Of a stretch of 64,000 nucleotides of DNA, positions 46,901 to 58,900 are shown piece after piece. The notes under the pieces are model-generated. The model was not told where the DNA came from. It worked only from the letters and a program-made list of their open reading frames with translations, and ran no database searches. Within the stretch, counting starts at the first letter, position 1. Each line of letters opens with the position of its first letter. The position numbers and the translations under genes were made by a program. Source of the DNA: Blastomussa wellsi (lineage: Eukaryota; Cnidaria; Anthozoa; Scleractinia; Plerogyridae); the NCBI GenBank assembly GCA_947652115.1, contig OX393563.1, positions 4,133,516 to 4,197,515 on the forward strand, read 5' to 3'.

Positions 46901-49900
46901 CGGCTGTTAACGTTGCCTCTGGCTGTAAATTAATAATAATAACACGAACAGTTTTCTCTTTGAGTTACAAGCTTGAAAATGTTACTTCTCCTTACTTCAG
47001 TATTAACTGAGCCAGGACCAAACCCAGTTCATAAGAAAGTGACGAATCTTTCAGTTAGTTTTGCCCGTACTGCTGCGCGAAAGGCACTTTCGAGAAAAAT
47101 ATCCGCTGTAACTCAAAGAGCTCGGAGGAAAGTTGAAATATATCGCTAGAATACGCTAGAATTTAATTACTGTTTGATGTTTGCTAAGTATTACTTGTAC
47201 AATCAAAAGACTAACGACAGGCCATGTATATTCAATGAATTTGTTAAGAAAATTAAATTAAAACTGCAAGTTGGAAAAAAAGTTGTAATTCCGCTAATCT
47301 CTCGCTTCAGTCTATCGCGCAGGAGAAAAGAAAAACTGAAAGTGAAGAATGATCATTTAAAGAAAAACTGTTTACCATTTGGCTTTAGCAAGTTGATTAT
47401 ATACTTCTGTAATCAACTGTTGCGCGCCACGTGTACAAAACGTTCTGCAGAGTTGTATGATTATATTGCTATTTTTTTGCATTTTTTCGAAGGTTGTATC
47501 CTGGTGCATCCTTATTATCCTTTTTGCTAATTTTAATTATAATAGATGTTTGATGCAAACGGAGTGAAATATTGAGGCAAAGACAAATTCAAATTGAAAC
47601 TTACCATTCTATTCCTTACAACTTGCTCTACACCATCTAGCCCATCTCGATAGCAAAATACCAGCATTGTGAAAAACTCTGCAGCTATGTCCTTCATGTG
47701 CCCTTGAAAGTACTCTGCAAACCTCGGGTTCTCTTCTGTTTACAACAGAAACGAGAACAATGAGCCATTTTCTAACCGCGCAGGGGAATGGGAAAGAATA
47801 TTTAAAACCAATTGAATTGAAAAATTAAGCCCGCCACCGGAAAGAGCATTCAAATGTTAGTATGTTTATTAAATTTGAGTGTTACTGGGTTGAACGCAAA
47901 GACGCAGTACACTTTTGAATACCTTTGTTTGGAATGAAGGGACATGCGCCCCTGAATGCTATACTAAACTCTCTTGCTTCAGGGATTTCTGAAGACCTGC
48001 CATAGAATTCCCTTTGCTCCAATCACACTCAAATTTCACAATCTGATCAAGACTGAGATGCTCTTTCATTTGGTAGAATTCACTTTTCAACCCAATCAAG
48101 CCCAATCAATTTTATGCATTCGTATGCAGTCCTCTGCTCGTTTAGAAAATGGCTAATAAAAACATCACCACCACTTGATGGAGTCATGTTAGACTCAGCA
48201 TCTCTATTACATTTTAACAACAAAACGAAGCTAGATAAAACCAAATTCAAAAGGTGCAAGAGGAGGGCAATGATGACGGAAATGAGAGTTGCTTTACTAG
48301 TGGCTCGGAAATTTGATCTACGCGACTTGAGGGAGAGCAAAAAAATTAGCCTTTAACGCATTACCTTTGGGGACTGTTCATTTTTATGGGGGAGGGGGGA
48401 GTCATATTTTTTGGGGCTGGCCCCACTGAATTCCACCAGCCCCCCTACCTCATAAAAATGAACGGTCCCTTACTCTTCATAAAGGAGTAGGGGGAAACAC
48501 AGCTTGCAATGCACGGTCAGTAGTCGAGATAATAAACACGCGTTGCCAATTTGTTGTTGTATTTACTCACCTGAATGCAAAACCAAGCTCACTGCATTTC
48601 CGATATAATGCTCCAGAAAACTCTGTGCTGATGCAGCGATATCAATGTTGTCTTTTGTGGGAGCAATTCTCTGGAAGTAAAGAAAATAACAATGTTAAAT
48701 AAGGTCGGATCAGCAAGAGCAACGAAATATTAAAGGGGCCTTTGTCACTTTTCTGCGCATGTGTAACGGTTTTATTTCTGGTCTGACAGACCAGAAATCA
48801 AAGTTAATTTATGCAGTTAAAATCCTCTTTCACCGACCTCGTGAGGCTTGCAAAAGCTATAAAAATTGAGGTAAGGTATTATTTTAATGCACAGCTATTC
48901 TCTCATTCAGAGAGCAACTGTGAATATAATAACTAACCCCGTGTCTATGCCTTTATTGAACCAGCAATGATGGGGAAAACTACTTCTAACTAAACTACCC
49001 CTACTTTGTCCTTATCGTGGGATAGCAGAGCGTGGTGCTTAGATAAACAACTTACTAAGGTGTCAGCGATTCCATCGACAATCTCTTTCGTAAAATCCCG
49101 CACAGCTTTCTGGATGGGATTAAAAATGGAAGTAAGCAACACTATTGTTCAAGAATATTAAATGTGCTATAACTATAGGTATAACTTATTGATGCTGCCT
49201 TATTCATATACCACTCTGTGTCCACAATGATCGAGCTCAAGCAATTTCATACTGAGAGTATGGAGATAATTTGATAACTTGTTGTCACCACTACGACATT
49301 CTCACTGAAACTCGTAGTGGCAAAACCAAGTTATCAAAATGTTAGTAGCTTTATCATTTTCCGATCAGATGAAGCCTAACTGCCTTCAATAAAAATGACT
49401 GTGCTAACTTTGCTGCTGCTAAAAAGGTCAATTATTAATCTATTTTAAATTATTAATCTATTTTGTTAGTACAAGCAAAAAAACTTCAAGTCAAATCTGG
49501 TACTCGTCCTCATCATAGAATCTAAAGTCTCTAATAAACCTACAAGCACTGCTGGTATAACCTGTTCCAGGCTAACAGGCAATGCTGGCACCACCGAACT
49601 ACCAAGTACTAAGAAAAACTAAGCTACATGTAATTCCTAAGGGTGGAATGCACGATCAAGGCCAGACAGTAAAGCATGTAAATGAACAATCTTACCTTGA
49701 TGTTCTCGTGCGTGGCTTCACTTCCTTGTAAAAGGTCCTCCTTTACGTACAGCATCAGAGCTGGCTGCATTCGTTCAAATGGTTCCTCAGAACCTAAGAA
49801 TATAATTCATAGGCAGGTAGGTGAAGTCTACATATGCGCCTAGTGACTCATCAGGCTGGAGGTTATTCCGGTTTCATTAGCATGAAGCACCTAGTTGGGC

Positions 49901-52900
49901 CTGTCTTTTTCAACTTGGCCATCTAGAGATCTTACAACAGTACATGCAGTACCCTTGTCGTTTGGCTTTACAAACTATTTTAAAGTGGAAACCGGAACGT
50001 AGTTTTAAGGCCTATCTACAGTATAGTGTTGCATCAATCTGGCATTTTTAATTTACAATCCAGGGCTTGCATTAGTCAGAGCAACTTGAAGGTTTGGTAC
50101 AAGATGTGCATACAGATTTGTATATTTAGCAGCTTTCTCCATACGCTACGTTCTGTTAATCGCTACTTTCGCGATTTACCTGACCCGTCACTTCTTTCAT
50201 TAATTTATGCTATCTATTGGGGTGTAACGTACCTATAACCACACCCATGACATCCTCGATCGTCAGCACATCATTCAAACGCTGATATAGGGATGCCACC
50301 AATCCTTAACAGATAAAGCAACATAGAACATCAAGAGCACTGTAGTATGAACATCTTTTTGTAAAATAATACATATTGTTTAATAGGTTGAGTCTATGTA
50401 CGAGCCTAGTGGAAAATCAGGCCACTACTCTCCCCCCACCAATCGGCTGCAGTGCCATGGGTAGGGCTCAAGCCCAGACAATTCAATCTGAAGTCTAGCC
50501 AATCTTGCCCCCAGACCCCGCTTATCGCCATTTATTCGCATATTTTTGTTTACTATCATATATCTGTTACAAACATTTTGTCATCTGCACTAGTCAACCA
50601 TTACCATCATTTAAACCCTTGCCTTATTTCCTTCATAGCAGCACTGACCTCGAAGAAGACTTATTGTACTAGTCTAAGCATTGCCCTTTAAACTGTCCTT
50701 TGACATAGTGTCAGCCTTGCAGTTTTAATTGTTTTTTTATGTAGTTGTGCAGTGTGTACAGAGAGTAATGACACTGTGGATCGAACCTTCTTCATCTTGA
50801 AACTCCATTCCCCTTGATCTCATGGTTTGGATCAGAGAGTTAATTGTCTGTGGCTGACCTGATATTTTAGAGCAGGAAAATAAGAAGTTGTTAGTATTTT
50901 GGACTGAACTGAAGATCTGTGCAACACCTTGAACAAATGAAACCTTGCAATATTGTTTATGAGACAAACAGTTTGGAAGGTAATTGGGGTGCTCCTGTGC
51001 AAAAGGTCTCTGTACAAGGCAATATTTATAGCAGGGCCCATAGCTAGCAGCTAATAACAGTGATAAAAATGCCTGAAGTTCTATAGCATTAATTTTAGTG
51101 ACGAATATTTTGGTGCAAGCAGCTGGGAATATTGCCTCTTCCCCTGGATGCGATGCTAGTGCCTAATTATACATGTAGCTAACTTCTCAGCACTTTTGTC
51201 AGGTTGTCCTAAAAGTTTGCTGGTGCAGCCATTGATAAACCACTGTACATTGAGCGAGAGAGACACAGTGACAAGAAAACTAACTTTGCCCAAGAACAAA
51301 GTACAACAAAACCCCAACCAGCATTACAACTTGGATTTCAAAATCCAGTGACTATACATCCCAGTAGAGTAATGTCATCACTTGGAATACCTCCTTCACT
51401 TTGACTGTGAATGCCAGACATGACAGAATCCAAGAAATCCATCATTGATCTTCTTGAATCTGATGCACTCATTGGACCAGTTGACTAAAAAGACATACAG
51501 AGCTCTGTGTAAATAGTCGTCTCTTCAAAAGCAACAGAGGCTTGCTATGATACAAACTCCTATAAACTGAGGTCTGTAGTATTCCATAAACAATGGAATG
51601 TAACCAAAGCAATAACAATAACTGATTACAACAGTTCAATATTAAACCGTGTTTCGGAGTGCTTTCTTTAAAATATTTCATGGTTTTTTCAATAAATGTA
51701 TCAATCACACTCGAAAATAATACAATCATGTAAATGAAGTACAGCAAACACGTTTGCCAAATTTGACCTTTTAAACTGAGGGTGTGTACCTGTCTACTTG
51801 CTCCCTGACTGAAACCAGCAGGAGGGAAAAATGGTGGAAACCCTTGTGTACCAGTACGCCGATCATGCTCTATCATTCTTAATATCCCTTGTAAATCAGC
51901 TGGAGATATTGTGCGATCACGGGCTGAAAACACAAGAAAACCATTTACAGTAAACTGTGACCAAAAAAAAAAAAAAGGAAATTTTGCAAAAATGGATTGA
52001 TAAAATGTGGATTTCCTAATATGCAATGTAAGAATTCTTCAGGAGTTTGCAGTGTAGTTTGAATTTGACATTATCTACAATGTAAGAATTCTTCAAGAGG
52101 TTGCAGTGTAGTTTTCAATTTGACATTACAAAATTTAATGTTCATGCTTGATGCATGGATGGAGTTACTGTTTCAACACCGGTCACCAGTTGATAGCTGA
52201 TTGGAAATTCAGCATTAACAAATATCTTATCTTATTTTGTAGTTCCATATTAAATTATCCATACCTCCCCCACAGTAGGATTAAGGACCCCCTCCCCCCA
52301 AAACCCCTCTGGAATTCCACTTATAATTATTGCAAACTTCACAAATTTCTTTACAGGTTTTGTCCTTCAAGAACACCCCCACCCTTGGGAATTTCCAATC
52401 CCTCTGTGAGGGGAGTATGGATTATTATTTTCTGGAACTACACATTGTATCTTATCTTTTCTGTACCTGGCCTTCTTGGTTCACGTGGTGGTCTTGGTCT
52501 TTCCTGAGCTGGTGGTGGGTTGGCAGTCTGTTCAGTTCCTCTCTCCTGAGCCGGAGTCTGACGCTGAGGTGCTCTGGTTACCGGCACCTGAGCCTGAGCG
52601 CTTGTGGTTGTTGTACTGGTAGTGGATTGGGTGGACTGCTGGCTGGTCTGCTGTGGTTGAGCACGCTGTCCTTGGGGTCCAAAATGGAATGACTGGCAAG
52701 GCAAAGATGGGTCTGGGTGATTTGAATTTGCTGCAGGCATACCAGAAAGAAGATTCATTGACAGTCCAGCTGGTAATCCCTGAGGTCTTGCAGCCTGCTC
52801 CTGCCCTGGTGCAGCACTCTGTGTTCCAGCTGTCGGCACTGACTGGGCTTGTGGCTGAGTCTGACCTGTGGTAGGTGCTGTTGCTGCTCCTTGTCCTTGT

Positions 52901-55900
52901 GTCTGTGACAGATTCTGAGCTCCGGGCATCCCTGGTGGCAACTGACCCTGCGCTGCAGCTGCAGCTGGAACATTTGAGATTAATGCAATGAAGTCATCTA
53001 CTATAATACGGGTCCGTACACTAGGCTGAGAAGTTTGGGTTGATGCACTGGTGTTGCTACCATTTGTGTTAGTCCCCACTGAGGAGCGCTGCTCCCCAAA
53101 AGAGCTTGAAAAAGTCTCTCGTGCAGCACCATTGTCTGCACTAGCACTCATCCGTGTTCCACTTGTGGAGGTTGTAGATGGTGTTGACTGTGTGTTGACT
53201 GGTGCAGCAGTGCTGGAATGTGATGTATTTGCTATTATGGTAGTAAATGAGATTCCACCTTGAGGATTTACATGAATCCTTAAGTTCTGGTTAGTCCCAA
53301 TTGGTAACTGTGGAGCACCTGGTGTTGGCTGGGTTGGCTGTGGTGCAGTAGAACTGGCTGGTTGTTGCTGGGATAAAGAGTGGAATGAACTGTTATGTCT
53401 TGCAGCTTCTGTCTGAGGTCTGACACACTGTAATAATATTCAGGTCAACTTTGACTTGAACAAAGTTTAGACTAAAGTAGCAGGAATTAGTGATTGCTTC
53501 AAGGGTTTGGACAGAATAGGAATCGCTAATTAAAAACAATTCTTTTAAGTGAAGAAAGTGGACCTCGGCTATTGCCTTTTCCATTCAACTGATAAAAATA
53601 AATAAAATAATTAATTTGAGGGTGTGTTCTTGGCACTCCCCGGTCCAAAAATATTACTATTTTATTCACACAACTTAAGAAACTAATGTCATACAGTCAG
53701 TAAAATCAGTCTTACGAGCTTCATGCCTGAGCACATTCTTTGTTACTCTTAGCATTTTGTACGATTTACTAAATATATAAAACACTGTCTCTGAATATTA
53801 CTTTCAGCTCTGAATTACTGCTAAACTCTCAGCCTCAACATAACTGAAATACATGGCAAACAGTAATAAGAATCTTTACTTCCATCCAATTTGACACTAA
53901 AACAATAACATCAGCATCGGTACTTGTAACTGTAAACTAATCTTTACATGTATACCTGGGCTGGTTGGGGGCGCATCATTTGTGGTGCTCCCACAAAGCT
54001 GGATAGCATGGGTACTGATGGCACGTGTGGAGACAGAGATGTCAGAACACTAGGTCTTCTTGGCTCCGGACCACGGAAGTTGAATGTCAGATCTGAGAGA
54101 GCATGGTAAGCATGGCTAAGATTGTGAAATGATTCAGCAACCCGGTCAGGTAAGGTGTCTTCAGATGGACCCAAGTTCTAAAGAAAATAAATTAGAAAGC
54201 AATTAGCAACACTAAAGACAATAAGCTGTCTTTGGGCTTGGTGTGCCGGCACTGTATCCAATGCACAGGCAACAGCCAAGTGTAGTGCTCGAGCACAGAA
54301 CTTGAGTGTAGGAAGTAAATCAGGCTAATGCTACTGTGCAGAACTATAGGAATTCAGAAACCACCATGGCAGAGTTGATAGGGTGTAGGTCAAAGCAACC
54401 TGCCACTCCTATAAGCACCTGTGTTTCCTAATCATGTATTGCAGTACTGTGCAAAAGTTATGCAGGCATAATTTGTCAAATTTTGTTTTTTGTTCCAAGG
54501 TGACAGATTACCAGCAGAATTTCAAGAAAACGTTCATTCAAAATTTTGAGTGAAGTTTCGCCTTTCAATGAGTTTGAAGAATATTCTCCAGAAAATCCCA
54601 GTTATTATGTATTGTAACTAACATACAGTCATGTGTTATTGATATAAAGATGTCTTGAGCTTGAGCATTTTTTACAGTGTAGCAGATGTACAATGTCAAC
54701 AGTTCCTTTAGTTGCAAGACTTCAATTTCACAATTACATACATTCTTATTTTCTTTAATTCATTTTCTTTAAATAATTATAGGTTCAGTCTTTAATTCCC
54801 ATTTTAGTAGTCAAATAAATATTATTATTATTGTTGTTATTGCTATTGACCAAGTTTACATGTAAGTTATATATAGTAGAATCTGTAAATTCTGTATGCC
54901 TTGCATACCTCAGGTGTGTTAGAGTCCAGGAGGGATGAATATCTGTCCAGTGCTGTTTGCATGGATGTCATCGAGTCCCTTGCTTCCCTTAATACCTGAG
55001 CCAAAGCTGTTGGGCTGTCAAGAAAAATATCATGGTTCAAAGATGAAAGTAAAATAATAATCATATCACTTGGCTTCACTATCATTCCCATTGTTAGTCA
55101 AAAGGTTTTAAATGGTACATGACTTAAATAATTACGGTATGCACTGAACCTATAATTGCAAGCCTCAATAGTTTTACTTGACAAGGAAGGTTACTTGCAA
55201 TTTTGATCAGCTCCTAAATGGTTGTGATTATAACTCCATTCATCTCATAAAACAAAGAAAATTAGAAACATGCTGGTGGTTGGCTATGCATTATTAATTA
55301 CTGGTAGCACAGATTTTTAAGATTTTGTTGATTGAAAAGTCAAATATATCAAAAACGTGACACAGTTTTTTATTGCATGTACAAACTTGCAACATATCTG
55401 TCATGCATAATATTTCCACCTTTCTTCACAGCGCTTGGAAATACATGTATGAAGAAATTAATATATACCAGTAATAACTGTCTTTTGTGTTTGATGCAAA
55501 AATTAAACGGATATTGCAGTGGTTAAGAGTAAGAACCTTCTATGCAAAGTCAAAACTTCATTAAGAAAGAAAAAATTTAATTTCACCAAACCTAGCAAGG
55601 GTTGAAGTTTGGCTTCCAGTTTCTGTGGAGGTCTCTTGAGTTTCATTGGTGTTTTCAGTACTAGAAGTGTCTGAGGTGTCCATTGGAAGAACACCCTCAC
55701 CCTGCAATATTTACAGTACAACATTGTTCATTTGCAAAGAAACAGGCTAATCAGAAGTAACAGTAAATAACAGAAGGTTTAACATAAACAAGTTTTAAAA
55801 AGTGGAGAAATCGCAATGTTCTTGATGCTACAGTACTGTGCTGTTAGCCTGTTGCATGTACAGTTAATAGTATTTTTGAAGTGCATTTTAATGATCATTC

Positions 55901-58900
55901 AAAACGTATGGGTCACATACAGTTTTACGCATCTATTTTATATTATCATCACCAATTAATAATAACAATTAGATGTAATATTTATAACTAACCTCTGTCC
56001 TGCTTAGACAGGAAGAGGCAGCCCCTATGAAATGCCTGGCCCTGTGGATCCGCTGTGACACATCATTTCCAGGCTGAAAAAAAGAGTAGTCTTTTAGTTT
56101 GGTATTTTACATGCAATTAAAATTTAATCTTATTTTTTTCAAAACACTGTATGGTACCAATCATGAAGTCCTAAGACTGAAATGTCTGGTTCTATCTTTA
56201 AATGGAATGTTTAGCACTAGACAACCCTTTTTATTATGCTTACACCTTGTAAGCTTTTTTGGTGGTTCTTTGTATCACACTTAGTACTTGTTAAAAAAGC
56301 CCCAACATTTACATGTACATGTTTCTTCCAAGTAAATTAGTCTCAAAGTTGCTATGTACTGCAAGGTTAATACCATTAGCTAGACAGGATCATAACAATT
56401 TACTACTCACAGCACATGTAACATTTGTGCTGAAAATCAAAGGCTATTTTAGCACATACAGTGTAAAGACAGTACAATAACTACACTTTGCGAGTGATGT
56501 ATTACTTGGAACTACTAACAGAAAGTGATCTGATTTTGTACACAAATACCTGAGTTGTTGCTTGAAGATTAATATGAACATTGACAGATGATCCATCATC
56601 CTGCAAGGCAACATATAAGATACATGTAGTTACCGTATGTAATGTTCCAATTCAACAGACGATTTACATTTGTAGTTCCTATGACAGAAGCAAACTTGAA
56701 TCAATTTGTCATGTGTATTGAACACACACTTAATTGCTGCTAAATAGACCTTTTTAGCTACGTATGTAAATTGCCCATTTCAGATCATGTGATGCTCTCC
56801 CGAGAATCACTCCTTTGTCCATTTGGAAATTATTCATACATTTCCGCGTGGATTTGTTTGAATTTGAAAGCAACAAGTCTCACGTGATCTGAAATGGGGC
56901 AACAAACAAACGAAGCTAAAAAGGTCTATTGTTCTTTGAGATTAATAAAGATTAATAATTATGTTTACATGTAGTTATTAATATTAATAATTAATATTTC
57001 TTTGGGTCTGCAGGAAAGCCTAACCTTCAGTACATGTAATGTATTCCTGGTCGCAGTTGTTCAAAGGGTGGATAATGGATAAATTATCACAATCCAGTGG
57101 ATAACATAGTTTGTTTTGTTAACGCTTTGAACATTAAAAAGTCTGTTTTTATCAAAAGTTTTAATATTCCATTTTCATGAATACCTGCAATTCTTTGAAT
57201 ACTTACAGATGATGTGGTGCTGATGTTAGCTTGGGCTGAATCCACACCTAGCTGATTGACAAGACTCTGAACGATTTGCTAGAAAAACAATGCAGTTGAT
57301 AAGACGTTTAATAGACCTTGTTGCTTATGATCTAGATACAGGTAAAAATAATTCTAGTTACAGGTTGTTTGGGAAATGTGCATTTACAAGCGCATTTAAC
57401 CCTTCGTGTACAAAATAAATGTACAGTATGTAATCAACATAAAATAATACAACCAAGTGCCATCAAGAAAATTAAAGCATTCTGTAATTTATTGTCCTAA
57501 ACTATTATTTTACAGAATCACACAAGATTACCTGAGTAGCTCCAACTACATCAACTGGCATGGAGAATGCTCCCATAACAATGTTAGGACCCATTCCAAA
57601 AGCTGGGCCTCCTGGAGAAGATGAACTGGTGGAAGTACTGGACGAGCCATTAGCACCATCTGATAAACACAAAATAAAGTCATAGAGAGAAAAAAATGTA
57701 CAATAACCCTGATTGGTTCTCAGTACTGCAAGTCTGGTTTATAATTTCTGTATTACACCCTGTGGATAAGGGGAGTTGTGCATATTTTGTATAATCTGGT
57801 GAACAATTTTAAAGAGATTTAAAGTGCACCTAACCCCAAAATATTTTTTCGCTACAATAAACCTTTGCACCAGTTCGAAACGCGTTACACCTTTCATTTC
57901 TCCTTTTTAACAAATGTTGACTTTTTATAGCATTTAAAAGTTACGAAAAACCGAGCAACAGTTGGTTCACGACCAAGTCTGAAGGGGCGTGGGTCTATTC
58001 CTGGGTTGACCTTACAAACTGATTTGCATCGCATCAAGTTTTTGTAAACATGCATGCAAATCAGTTTGTGACGTCAACCCAGGAATAGACATACCCCCCT
58101 TCTGACTCGGTCGTTAACCAACTGATGCTCGGTTTTTTGTAACTTTTCATTACTATAAAAAGTCAGCATTTGGTAAAAAGGAGAAACGAAAAGTGTAATG
58201 CATTTTGAACTGGTGCAAAGGCTTATTGTAGCAAAAAAATATTTTGGGGTTAGGTGCACTTTAAAGATACTAGCACAAATTATATTAATTAATGAATTGT
58301 CCAATAAATACATTTAGCTACCTGATTATACTACAATACAGTATGGTTGGAATCAATAGTAAAATAACTGTCTAAGCAAGAACTATTTGCGCTGTTTGTA
58401 TTAATAGCTACAAACCTTGAGAACTAGCACCAGCAACTGCTGGTTTTCTTTCAACAAGGTGAATCACACAACCATCAGCTCCTGCATGAAAAACACAACA
58501 CTTTTAAGGATTTATCTACAGGTGTATATACTAGTTACATAACAATGTATAATTTATTTTTAGTGGTTTGACTTTCACAGCAGTTCTACATGTATGTGCA
58601 TGACTGTATAATTAAGGTACTGACATTTTAATCCAGCTGGCTTTGGACTTGACTGAAACTCAAGAGTAATTTTTCTTTGTTTTTCTAAATACTGTTGTTT
58701 AAAAAATACATGAACCATTATATGTAAACCATTTGATAGATTGATTTTTAAACACAAAACAATGTACATGTAGTTTCTATTTAGTCTTATCATGCATTTG
58801 TAGTTTAACTAGTGTAATTCTTAGTGTAGATTTTTATTGAGTGTATAGGCAACTAATGTAACAAGGGATATGTACTTTTACCTTTTGGCAATAAAGACTA

